A DNA stretch of 64,000 nucleotides. It comes from Clostridia bacterium. Its GTDB lineage: Bacteria; Bacillota; Clostridia; Oscillospirales; Acutalibacteraceae. Under the pieces are notes generated by a model that ran no database searches, was not told the DNA's origin, and saw only the letters and a list, made by a program, of their open reading frames with translations. Shown here piece after piece: positions 1 to 6,163 of this stretch. Made by a program: the position numbers and the translations under genes. The DNA is taken from positions 1 through 64,000 of the forward strand of contig JAGALQ010000026.1 in assembly GCA_017625095.1 (NCBI GenBank), in the 5' to 3' direction. How positions within the stretch are numbered: the stretch's first letter is position 1; each line of letters begins with the position of its first letter.

Positions 1-2
1 CA

Positions 3-797
3 TATCGTGACCCTGCTGCTTATATTGAAAATGGTATTATATATTTGTTTTTCACTTTGGTAGAGAACACTCCTGAAAGGCAGTATTTTTATGTGGCTGT
101 GAGTCAAAGCAAAGATTTTAAAACTTGGACTGAACCGAAAATATTAACAGAAAAGAATAATCTGAAAAACTATTCTTCACCGGGTAATGTTATTAAATAT
201 AACAGTGAGTATTATCTTTGTGTGCAGACCTATCCGAGAGAAAACGTACAGATTTACGGTAATGAAAACTCCCGTATTTTTACAATGAAAAGTAAGGATT
301 TAATGAATTGGGCAAAGCCTGAAATTTTAAAGGTCAAGGGTGATGTTCCTGAAAGTGAAATGGGAAGAATGATAGACCCATACATTCTTCAGGACGATAA
401 TAAGTTTATATGCTTTTTCAAGCAGAACGGTGTTTCATACAGCACATCAATAGATTTAATAAATTGGCAATTTCAAGGTTCTGCCGATTGTGGAGAGAAT
501 GTCTGTGTTATAAAAGAAAATGACGAATATCTTATTTTCAATTCACCTGAAAACGGAATAAACATTATGTCAACAAAGGATTTTAAGAGCTTTAATGATA
601 TTAAAACTCTTTTTCTTAATCAGGAGAACAAGCCTTGGGCAAAGGATAGAATTACTGCAGGGTTTGTTATTGATGCAAGCAGTATTTCACCGTATAAATA
701 CGCTATGTTTTACCACGGTGACAATGAAGATAATTATCTTTTCGGAGCAACTTTAGCAGTTGCTTTTAGCAATGATTTATATGTTTGGTATGACTGA
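3..797 (+). CDS. GH43-like beta-propeller glycoside hydrolase, 5' end outside window
   Basis: The open frame runs in from the left edge, so the true start is missing; the TTG at 45 is internal. The visible residues begin with an RDPxxY...NGxxYLFFT motif, which is the usual propeller-blade signature of five-bladed GH43/GH32-type enzymes. A second blade shows DPYIL..DNKFICFF near the middle, where the acidic residue that modulates pKa is expected. Repeated 'S.D...W' strands (SKDFKTW, SKDLMNW, SIDLINW) support the propeller fold. There is no membrane segment in the visible part. Two hairpin terminators follow directly. The substrate cannot be told from the sequence; arabinosidase/xylosidase or another exo-activity are equally possible. 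Confidence 0.75.
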   Translation, partial: YRDPAAYIENGIIYLFFTLVENTPERQYFYVAVSQSKDFKTWTEPKILTEKNNLKNYSSPGNVIKYNSEYYLCVQTYPRENVQIYGNENSRIFTMKSKDLMNWAKPEILKVKGDVPESEMGRMIDPYILQDDNKFICFFKQNGVSYSTSIDLINWQFQGSADCGENVCVIKENDEYLIFNSPENGINIMSTKDFKSFNDIKTLFLNQENKPWAKDRITAGFVIDASSISPYKYAMFYHGDNEDNYLFGATLAVAFSNDLYVWYD

Positions 798-821
798 ACA
801 AAGTACACCTTAGGTAATACA

Positions 822-858
822 ACCGAAATCCCTTGAACGCGGGGTTTCGGTCTTTTTT
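822..858 (+). terminator. Rho-independent terminator of the GH43-like gene
   Basis: An 11 bp stem (ACCGAAATCCC / GGGGTTTCGGT, one G.U pair) with an 8 nt loop is followed by CTTTTTT. Confidence 0.85.
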
Positions 859-866
859 ATACCTAC

Positions 867-895
867 AAGCACTCTGAAAATGAGTGCTTTTTTCA
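867..895 (+). terminator. Second tandem terminator
   Basis: Stem AAGCACTC / GAGTGCTT, loop TGAAAAT, then TTTTC. It lies 9 bp after the first terminator and gives a double stop before the next promoter. Confidence 0.75.
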
Positions 896-919
896 TTTTT
901 TGTGTCACCGCAATATTTG

Positions 920-980
920 TAATCGTTTACGGAGTATGGGTAATCGTTTACGGAGTATAAATAAAAGGTGTACGGAGTAT
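920..980. promoter_or_regulatory. Three phased direct repeats, putative operator array
   Basis: The word TAATCGTTTACGGAGTAT occurs at 920-937 and 941-958. Its core TACGGAGTAT recurs at 971-980. The cores begin at 928, 949 and 971, so they are spaced 21-22 bp, about two helical turns, and would lie on one face of the DNA. The array ends 43 bp upstream of the nitroreductase -35 box, a fitting place for an activator or a cooperative repressor. The binding protein is unknown; the XRE protein encoded at 1929 is one candidate. Confidence 0.5.
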
Positions 981-1023
981 AAAAAACACCACCCATGACA
1001 ACCTGCAACAACACTAAAAACTA

Positions 1024-1053
1024 TTGCACTTCTCTTGGTATGGGTGGTATAAT
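1024..1053 (+). promoter_or_regulatory. Sigma-A type promoter of the nitroreductase gene
   Basis: TTGCAC at 1024-1029, an 18 bp spacer and a perfect TATAAT at 1048-1053. The inferred start falls inside the left inverted repeat at 1055-1074. Confidence 0.75.
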
Positions 1054-1054
1054 T

Positions 1055-1074
1055 GGTTCGATAAATAAGAATTT
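1055..1074. repeat. Left inverted repeat of unit 1
   Basis: GGTTCGATAAATAAGAATTT. It matches the reverse complement of 1841-1860 at 17 of 20 positions and its counterpart at 2758-2777 at 17 of 20. It sits just downstream of the -10 box, so it would form the 5' end of the mRNA. Confidence 0.7.
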
Positions 1075-1088
1075 AACGGAGAGTATGT

Positions 1089-1838
1089 ATGGATTATTAT
1101 AAGCAAATTTTCAAACGTAAATCATTTCATATTTTCAAAGATACGGATACACTTACGGGTGATGAAATCCAAGAATTAAAAGATTTTATTAAAACTGTAA
1201 AACCGCTCAATGCTGAAATTAAGACAGAAATTTGCATTGTGCCAGAAAGTGAGACCACCTGCAAGCGAGGTGGACAATACTGCATTTTGTTTTACAGTGA
1301 AACAAAGGATGAATATTTGCGAAATATCGGGTATATGGGCGAACAGATTGATTTGTATCTTGCATCACAGGATATTGGGGCTTTATGGTTTGGTATCGGT
1401 AAACCAAAAGATATACAAGTGAACGGTCTTGATTATGTTATCATGATTTCCATTGCAAAAATGCCCGTAGACAAGTTCCGAAAGGATATGTTCAAGTCAA
1501 AAAGAAAACCTTTGAGTGAAATATGGAATGGTAATACATTAGAAATTGCAGAGATTGTTCGTTTCACGCCAAGTGCTTGTAATACTCAACCGTGGATTGT
1601 TGAAAATACTGATAATGAATTGATGATATACAGGTATAAGAAACCGGGTAAGAGAGGAATTATGCCTGCTGATAAAGTAAGATATTACAACAAGATAGAT
1701 ATGGGTATATTCCTTTTTATGCTTGAAACCTGTCTGGAACACGAAAACTATACTTATGAGAGAACTCTGTTTGCAGATACAACAGATGATAATATTGAGC
1801 AAACTTTAATTGCAAGATATTCATATTTAAGTAAGTAA
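1089..1838 (+). CDS. Nitroreductase family protein (TM1586-type)
   Basis: This 249-residue protein is probably an FMN-binding oxidoreductase. The N-terminus (KQIFKRKSFHIF) resembles the 'R.S...F' opening that contacts FMN phosphate. A second half begins near residue 150 with EIVRFTPSACNTQPWIVE, the 'aPSa.N.QPW' flavin-site motif typical of nitroreductases. The two similar halves fit the TM1586 class, in which both halves of the fold lie in one chain. The ATG is preceded by AACGGAGAG. The gene has its own promoter and is bracketed by inverted repeats, so it is likely a monocistronic unit. The physiological electron acceptor is unknown. Confidence 0.75.
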   Translation: MDYYKQIFKRKSFHIFKDTDTLTGDEIQELKDFIKTVKPLNAEIKTEICIVPESETTCKRGGQYCILFYSETKDEYLRNIGYMGEQIDLYLASQDIGALWFGIGKPKDIQVNGLDYVIMISIAKMPVDKFRKDMFKSKRKPLSEIWNGNTLEIAEIVRFTPSACNTQPWIVENTDNELMIYRYKKPGKRGIMPADKVRYYNKIDMGIFLFMLETCLEHENYTYERTLFADTTDDNIEQTLIARYSYLSK

Positions 1839-1840
1839 AC

Positions 1841-1860
1841 AAATTCCAATTTATCGAACT
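1841..1860. repeat. Right inverted repeat of unit 1
   Basis: AAATTCCAATTTATCGAACT, starting 2 bp after the nitroreductase stop codon. It is identical over 20 bp to 3247-3266, and the identity extends by a C on the left and GA on the right. It is the inverted partner of 1055-1074. Confidence 0.75.
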
Positions 1861-1862
1861 GA

Positions 1863-1885
1863 CAGCAACTGATAGTTGCTTGTTC
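1863..1885 (+). terminator. Hairpin after the nitroreductase unit
   Basis: Stem AGCAACT / AGTTGCT with loop GAT, followed by TGTTC. The U-tract is weak and it overlaps the -35 of the next promoter. Confidence 0.5.
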
Positions 1886-1908
1886 AATATAACATTCAGT
1901 GATAGAAT
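1880..1908 (+). promoter_or_regulatory. Promoter of the XRE/zinc-ribbon regulator
   Basis: TTGTTC at 1880-1885, a 17 bp spacer and TAGAAT at 1903-1908. The gene starts 21 bp further on after a GAGGTG ribosome-binding site. Confidence 0.55.
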
Positions 1909-1928
1909 AACACTGAGGTGATAACAAT

Positions 1929-2693
1929 ATGGAAACTAAAGATATTATTCTCGAACTGAGAACGAAAAAAGGTATGTCACAGGATGAACTTGCTGAAAAG
2001 ATTTTTGTTACCCGTCAGGCAGTGTCTCGTTGGGAAAATGGTGAAACAACACCTAACACAGAAACATTGAAGCTGTTGTCAAAACTATTTGATGTATCTA
2101 TCAATACACTTTTAGGCTCTCCAAGACAGCTTATCTGTCAATGTTGTGGTATGCCACTTAAAGACGGAAACATCAGCAAAGAGAAAGACGGCATTTTCAA
2201 TGAAGATTACTGCAAATGGTGTTATGCTGACGGTGAATATATGTATCACGATATGGACGATTTGATTGATGTCTGTGTCGGACATATGGCAAATGAGCAG
2301 TTTACACCCGAGCAGGTACGGGCATATATGAAGGATATGCTACCGAAACTTGATTATTGGAAGAAGTATAAATACCTCGACGGTGCAGAAAAGTTTGAAG
2401 AATTCAAACAACAACTCATCAGCGAGTTTAATGATTTACATATCGACGGAATGCCCAAGGTTGAAAAGCTTAACGCACTTGTGGGCGGATATATTAATCT
2501 CGAATACCGTCTTCCGAATGGTCAGACAGTAAAATTCCTTGATGATAACGCAACCTATCTCGGCAATCAGCTTGAGTGTGAATTCGGTGGTGACAGATGC
2601 TTCGGCATCGTGGCAAATATGGAATTTATCCTTGTCTGCACCTATGAAGAAAATGGCGAAAATCCTGAATTGGTTATGTATAAAAAAAGATAA
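1929..2693 (+). CDS. XRE-family regulator with zinc-ribbon domain
   Basis: This 254-residue protein starts with a helix-turn-helix of the Cro/C1 type (residues 1-65: LRTKKGMSQDELAEKIFVTRQAVSRWENG). A zinc ribbon follows (about 70-105) with paired cysteines in ICQCCGMPL and DYCKWCYADGEYMY, as in the 'putative zinc ribbon' proteins often fused to XRE domains in Clostridia. Residues ~105-175 form a charged helical segment, and the last ~75 residues (from KLNALVGGYINLEYRLPNGQ) look like a small beta domain of unknown role. It probably acts as a cytoplasmic transcription factor; its ligand and targets are unknown. Nitroreductase and EamA genes on either side are plausible targets. Confidence 0.8.
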   Translation: METKDIILELRTKKGMSQDELAEKIFVTRQAVSRWENGETTPNTETLKLLSKLFDVSINTLLGSPRQLICQCCGMPLKDGNISKEKDGIFNEDYCKWCYADGEYMYHDMDDLIDVCVGHMANEQFTPEQVRAYMKDMLPKLDYWKKYKYLDGAEKFEEFKQQLISEFNDLHIDGMPKVEKLNALVGGYINLEYRLPNGQTVKFLDDNATYLGNQLECEFGGDRCFGIVANMEFILVCTYEENGENPELVMYKKR

Positions 2694-2702
2694 CAACTAC
2701 AC

Positions 2703-2740
2703 AAGCAACAGCCTGAAAATGAACTGTTGCTTTTTGTTTT
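2703..2740 (+). terminator. Terminator of the XRE regulator
   Basis: Stem AAGCAACAG / CTGTTGCTT, loop CCTGAAAATGAA, then TTTGTTTT. The T-tract overlaps the -35 box of the next gene. The same AGCAAC stem recurs at 1864 and 3276. Confidence 0.8.
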
Positions 2741-2756
2741 GTACGAGTGGTATAAT
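2727..2756 (+). promoter_or_regulatory. Promoter of the half-size EamA gene
   Basis: TTGCTT at 2727-2732, an 18 bp spacer and TATAAT at 2751-2756. The arrangement GTGGTATAATT followed by the inverted repeat is the same as at 1045-1074, so promoter plus repeat form one duplicated block. Confidence 0.7.
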
Positions 2757-2757
2757 T

Positions 2758-2777
2758 ATTTCGACAAATAAGAATTT
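2758..2777. repeat. Left inverted repeat of unit 2
   Basis: ATTTCGACAAATAAGAATTT, 17 of 20 identical to 1055-1074 and inverted relative to 3247-3266. Confidence 0.7.
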
Positions 2778-2793
2778 GTGGAGGTAACATTGT

Positions 2794-3207
2794 ATGTGGT
2801 TTGTATTCGCATTACTGTCTGCAATTTTTGCAGCACTTACTTCTATACTGGCCAAGGTCGGTATAGAAGGGGTCAACTCGAATCTTGCAACAGCTATAAG
2901 AACTGTTGTTGTAGTTGCTATGTCATGGGGAATGGTATTCCTCACGAATGCACAAAACGGTATAACAGAAATTAGCAGAAAGAGCTGGATGTTCTTGATT
3001 TTGTCAGGATTGGCAACAGGTGCATCATGGCTGTGTTACTACAAAGCATTGCAGATTGGTGATGCATCAAAAGTTGTACCGATAGATAAATTAAGTGTAG
3101 TAATTACCTTAGTGTTGGCGTTTGTATTTTTGCACGAAGAGTTTACAATCAAGTCATTGGTAGGATGTATTCTGATTGGAATAGGAACATTAATAATGGT
3201 TATGTAA
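2794..3207 (+). CDS. Single-domain EamA/DMT transporter
   Basis: At 137 residues it is a single EamA repeat with about five hydrophobic segments (residues 3-20, 30-50, 66-84, 90-110, 115-136). The hallmark FxxxxxxxxKxxxxxxxxxxxTxxR at the start and the closing FLHEEFTIKSLVGCILIGIGTLI are typical of the drug/metabolite transporter superfamily. Full-size members have two such repeats in ~300 residues. This length is a recognised stand-alone class that would work as a dimer, like SMR proteins, so it is not called truncated. GGAGGTAAC precedes the ATG. The substrate is unknown. Confidence 0.8.
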   Translation: MWFVFALLSAIFAALTSILAKVGIEGVNSNLATAIRTVVVVAMSWGMVFLTNAQNGITEISRKSWMFLILSGLATGASWLCYYKALQIGDASKVVPIDKLSVVITLVLAFVFLHEEFTIKSLVGCILIGIGTLIMVM

Positions 3208-3246
3208 TCATGCACAGTACATAAACTTTCAGTTTGGCGAAGCATC

Positions 3247-3266
3247 AAATTCCAATTTATCGAACT
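3247..3266. repeat. Right inverted repeat of unit 2
   Basis: AAATTCCAATTTATCGAACT, a perfect copy of 1841-1860, followed by an AGCAAC hairpin as in unit 1. Confidence 0.75.
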
Positions 3267-3275
3267 GAAACCTCA

Positions 3276-3306
3276 AAAGCAACAGCCTGAAAACTGTTGT
3301 TTTTTC
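3276..3306 (+). terminator. Terminator of the half-size EamA gene
   Basis: Stem AAAGCAACAG / CTGTTGTTTT (one G.U) with loop CCTGAAAA, running into TTTTTC. Confidence 0.8.
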
Positions 3307-3440
3307 TTTGTGTAAATCTCATACTATATTTACCACTAACGACGGACTTGCAGCATTTGAAACCTGCTATCACAATTTGCAACCTGCTCCCTAAAATTGC
3401 AACCTCCCCAAAATTTGTATCAAAGGTTGAGTAGTCAGAC
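3307..3440. other. Intergenic, no gene seen
   Basis: AT-rich sequence with three loosely similar words (TTGCAGCATTTGAAACCTGC, TTTGCAACCTGC, TTGCAACCTCC) but no start with a ribosome-binding site. I see no further structure. Confidence 0.4.
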
Positions 3441-3475
3441 AAAAATTGACATCCACCTGATGGTGGATGTCAATT
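3441..3475 (-). terminator. Terminator downstream of trxB
   Basis: A perfect 14 bp stem (AATTGACATCCACC / GGTGGATGTCAATT) with loop TGAT. On the minus strand it is followed by TTTTTGTC, so it can end trxB transcription about 120 bp after the stop. Confidence 0.75.
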
Positions 3476-3593
3476 CTTCTGTTATATATAGAAACTTGAA
3501 CCCCATAGGGTCTGAGCGTATTGAAAGCAGTTCAGTTAACTGTTTTCAGCGAAGAACCGGTGAGACCGTTTTTTAAAAGTTTTGCTTGTATGA

Positions 3594-4526
3594 TCAAGCG
3601 CCTCCCGCCAGATATTTCTCCGCCTCGTGAACTGCAACAGCACCGTCTGCAACCGCCGTCACGATCTGGCGCAGTTCCTTTGTTCTCATATCGCCTACGG
3701 CATATACGCCGGGAATATTTGTTTTCGTATCTTCGCCGGCGGCAACATATCCGTTTCCGTCAAGCTCGACCTGATCTATGAGAAACTCAGTTGCCGGCTT
3801 TCTTCCCACACTTACAAACACGCCGTCGCAATCAACCGTGCTTTCCTCACCGGTATTAACGTCTGCAAGTCGAACACCGGTGATCTTTGCTTCGTGAAGC
3901 AATTCTATTACCGTGCTGTTCCATCTAAACTCCACATTCTCCGCTTTCGTCAACGGCTCATGATAAATTTTAGTTGCCCGAAGGGTGTCTCGGCGATGAA
4001 CCAAAATTACCTTTTCGGCTATCCGACTGAGAAGCAAAGCATCAGCGGCTGCGGTATTTCCGCCGCCTACCACAACAACTGTTTTACCACGGTAAAACAT
4101 ACCGTCGCAGGCAGCGCAGTAAGCGACTCCGCGTCCGACCAGTTCCTCTTCCTTCTCCACGCCAAGCTCTCTCGGATTTGCTCCGGTAGCAAGTACCACC
4201 GTCTTACCGAAGAATGTCTCGCTTGCCGTTTCGATCAGTTTTAGCTCTGCGGTAAGGTCCACACGAACAACCTCTGCTGACTTGCTCTTTGCTCCGAAGC
4301 GCTCAGCCTGCTTTTTCATCTTATCAGCAAGAGAGAAACCGTCAATTCCTTCCTCAAAGCCGGGATAATTGTCAATCTGATGAGTCAAAGCCATCTGACC
4401 GCCTGCTGAAAGGCGTTCCAGAACAAGTGTGTCAAAGCCTGCTCTTGCAGCATAAAGAGCTGCGGTATAACCTGCAGGGCCGCCGCCTATGATGATCATA
4501 TCGTAAACGCGATTATTATTTTTCAT
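3594..4526 (-). CDS. trxB: Thioredoxin reductase
   Basis: A 310-residue FAD/NADPH disulfide reductase that reduces thioredoxin. It shows the FAD-binding GGGPAG motif (residues 14-19), the redox-active CAAC (C137, C140; CATC in E. coli), the NADPH-binding GGGNTA (154-159) with HRRD after it, and the C-terminal FAD-contacting GVYAVGDM. Length is normal for the low-Mr class. The ATG at 4526 is chosen because AAGGAG lies 9 nt upstream; the longer frame would start upstream of the inferred transcript. It is divergent from a Crp/Fnr-type regulator and shares an operator dyad with trxA. Confidence 0.95.
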   Translation of the reverse strand: MKNNNRVYDMIIIGGGPAGYTAALYAARAGFDTLVLERLSAGGQMALTHQIDNYPGFEEGIDGFSLADKMKKQAERFGAKSKSAEVVRVDLTAELKLIETASETFFGKTVVLATGANPRELGVEKEEELVGRGVAYCAACDGMFYRGKTVVVVGGGNTAAADALLLSRIAEKVILVHRRDTLRATKIYHEPLTKAENVEFRWNSTVIELLHEAKITGVRLADVNTGEESTVDCDGVFVSVGRKPATEFLIDQVELDGNGYVAAGEDTKTNIPGVYAVGDMRTKELRQIVTAVADGAVAVHEAEKYLAGGA

Positions 4527-4558
4527 ATTCACGCACTCCTTTTTCTTTTTCTGATTAT

Positions 4559-4600
4559 AGTATACCGAATTTATCATTATCCTTCCGTGATGACATCACA
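4559..4600 (-). promoter_or_regulatory. trxB promoter with Crp-type operator
   Basis: The dyad CGTGATGACATCACA (4586-4600) has 7 bp arms (one mismatch at the outer base) around a central A. Its centre (4593) is 29 bp upstream of the first base of a TATACT box (4559-4564, minus strand), i.e. near -41 of the inferred start, the class II activator position of Crp/Fnr proteins. There is no good -35 box, which fits activator dependence. Confidence 0.65.
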
Positions 4601-4691
4601 TAAAAATGACACCGCCTCCGGTACCCTGAAAGATATATGTATATATAATCGGTACAGCAGCATTGCTGCACCGACGAGCTGTGAACTATTC

Positions 4692-4708
4692 AAGGCGTTT
4701 GCCTTTTT
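4692..4708 (+). terminator. Small hairpin before the crp-type gene
   Basis: AAGGC-GTTT-GCCTT followed by TTTC. A larger stem lies just upstream (CGGTACAGCA / TGCTGCACCG, about 4648-4672, one mismatch), preceded by an ATATATAAT stretch. It could be the end of a short transcript, but this is weak. Confidence 0.3.
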
Positions 4709-4712
4709 CGTA

Positions 4713-4741
4713 TTGAATTTATAAGGCAAATTGTGTATAAT
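4713..4741 (+). promoter_or_regulatory. Promoter of the Crp/Fnr-type regulator
   Basis: TTGAAT at 4713-4718, a 17 bp spacer and TATAAT at 4736-4741. The inferred start near 4748 excludes the upstream GTG at 4733 as the translation start. Confidence 0.7.
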
Positions 4742-4795
4742 AATAAAAAAGAATATCCCTTATCTGCTCCGTACTTACTAACAGATAAGGATAGG

Positions 4796-5464
4796 ATGGA
4801 TTATATGGAATTTCAAAACTATTTTCCCATATGGAATAAATTAAACTCTGATCAAAAAGACCTGCTCCTCAGCACACTGATCACCCGCACAGTAAAAAAA
4901 GGAACGGTGATCCACAATGGCGGTAACGACTGCACAGGACTTTTGCTCATAAAATCCGGTCAGCTTCGCGCCTATATTCTCTCGGATGAGGGACGGGAGA
5001 TCACAATCTACCGTTTGTTTGACCGGGATATGTGTCTGTTTTCTGCATCCTGTATGATGCGTTCCATTCAGTTTGATATCACCATTGAGGCAGAAAAGGA
5101 CACCAACCTTTGGATCATTCCCGTTGAAATCTATCAAAACATTATGACAGAGTCCGCGCCCGTGGCAAACTACACAAACGAGCTGATGGCCTCCCGCTTT
5201 TCCGACGTTATGTGGCTGATTGAACAGATCATGTGGAAAAGCCTTGACAAGCGCGTTGCCGCCTTTCTCTTGGAAGAATCCGCAATTGAAGACAGCGACA
5301 CACTGAAAATTACGCACGAGGCCATTGCCAACCATCTTGGCTCTCACCGAGAGGTCATCACCCGAATGCTGAAATATTTTCAGAATGAGGGAATGGTCAA
5401 GCTCTCCCGTGGCACGATAGAACTTGCAGACAAATCCAGGTTAGAAGAACTAAGCGATCAGTAA
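4796..5464 (+). CDS. Crp/Fnr-family transcriptional regulator
   Basis: About 222 residues. The N-terminal two-thirds is a cyclic-nucleotide-binding-like beta-barrel (HNGGNDCTGLLLIKSGQLRAYILSDEGREITIYRLFDRDMCLFSASCMM), followed by a long dimerisation helix and a winged HTH (ITHEAIANHLGSHREVITRMLKYFQNEGMVKL). The barrel carries cysteines in DMCLFSASCMM, which resemble the redox-sensing Crp/Fnr subgroup; a CooA/Fnr-type FeS N-terminus is not evident. Start: the promoter rules out the GTG at 4733. ATG 4796 (AAGGA 4 nt away) or ATG 4805 (AGGATGG nearby) are both possible. Its position between trxB and trxA, which share a Crp-like dyad, suggests it controls thiol homeostasis; that is inference. Confidence 0.85.
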   Translation: MDYMEFQNYFPIWNKLNSDQKDLLLSTLITRTVKKGTVIHNGGNDCTGLLLIKSGQLRAYILSDEGREITIYRLFDRDMCLFSASCMMRSIQFDITIEAEKDTNLWIIPVEIYQNIMTESAPVANYTNELMASRFSDVMWLIEQIMWKSLDKRVAAFLLEESAIEDSDTLKITHEAIANHLGSHREVITRMLKYFQNEGMVKLSRGTIELADKSRLEELSDQ

Positions 5465-5468
5465 ACGT

Positions 5469-5503
5469 TGTCCGCCGATGCAACACGCACGGCGGACATT
5501 TTG
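5469..5503 (+). terminator. Terminator of the Crp/Fnr gene
   Basis: Perfect 9 bp stem TGTCCGCCG / CGGCGGACA with a 12 nt loop, then TTTT. The remaining ~150 bp up to trxA shows no gene. Confidence 0.8.
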
Positions 5504-5653
5504 CATACCTGCCTTATTCAATCCCTATCAGTTCATAATCTGTATCCTCAAGATGCCATTGTTTCAGCACATCCTTTTAATGTCATCAAGCAGAACGGAA
5601 CAAATGGTTTTTATAAGAATCTTAAAAATCAAAACATACCATTTTTCGTTTTC

Positions 5654-5959
5654 TTACAGCATACTGAGAATTGCTTCCTTTGATCTTGCTCCCATTGCCT
5701 GATTTATGATCTTGCCGTTTTCGATTACCAGCAGAGTCGGAATGCTCATGATACCGAACTGACTTGCCAGTTCCGTCTCTTCATCCACGTTGATCTTTCC
5801 AACCTTGATATCGGGACGCTCATCGGCGATTTCTTCCACGATCGGCACTACCATACGGCAGGGACCGCACCAAGGAGCCCAAAAATCCAGCAGGACTTTT
5901 CCTTCGTAATTTAATACTTCACTTTGAAAATTGTTTTTGTTGATATTGACAGCTGACAT
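5654..5959 (-). CDS. trxA: Thioredoxin
   Basis: A 101-residue cytoplasmic thioredoxin with the canonical WCGPC active site (C31, C34), the preceding LLDFWAPW strand, the cis-proline loop GIMSIPTLLVI and a normal C-terminal helix. It is the partner of TrxB encoded 1.1 kb away. Start ATG 5959 is supported by AGGAGG 7 nt upstream; the frame extends further but into the promoter. It is monocistronic and carries the same operator as trxB. Confidence 0.95.
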   Translation of the reverse strand: MSAVNINKNNFQSEVLNYEGKVLLDFWAPWCGPCRMVVPIVEEIADERPDIKVGKINVDEETELASQFGIMSIPTLLVIENGKIINQAMGARSKEAILSML

Positions 5960-5990
5960 TTTTAAATCCTCCTTTTTTCTTTGTGGCCTC

Positions 5991-6032
5991 ATTATATCAT
6001 ATCCTTCGGCACCTTTCTGTGATGACATCACA
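5991..6032 (-). promoter_or_regulatory. trxA promoter with Crp-type operator
   Basis: The dyad TGTGATGACATCACA (6018-6032) has perfect 7 bp arms. Its centre (6025) lies 29 bp upstream of the first base of the minus-strand TATAAT (5991-5996). Both the dyad and the spacing repeat those of trxB. Confidence 0.7.
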
Positions 6033-6091
6033 TTTCTTTTCTCACCTTTATTATAGGCAGTATTAAGGGGATTTTCGCATTTAAGATTATT

Positions 6092-6137
6092 TAAAGGCTG
6101 CGAAACCGACTAAAAAGCCGGCTCCACAGCCTTTGAA
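6092..6137 (-). terminator. Possible terminator of the sulfatase gene
   Basis: Outer stem AAAGGCTG / CAGCCTTT with an inner partly paired segment. On the minus strand it is followed by an A/T-rich stretch rather than a clean T-tract. Confidence 0.45.
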
Positions 6138-6163
6138 CTGCCTCCGCAGGTTGTGCAAATATC

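Noticed and set aside
2794..3207. Half-size EamA gene as a truncated pseudogene
   Set aside because: It has a promoter, ribosome site, complete single EamA repeat and terminator; stand-alone single-repeat members of this length exist.
3627..4244. 205-codon plus-strand frame opposite trxB
   Set aside because: It lies wholly antisense to trxB, has no ribosome-binding site and shows no recognisable protein features.
4733..4795. GTG start giving 21 extra residues on the Crp/Fnr protein
   Set aside because: The GTG lies within the -10 region of the gene's own promoter, so it would not be in the mRNA.
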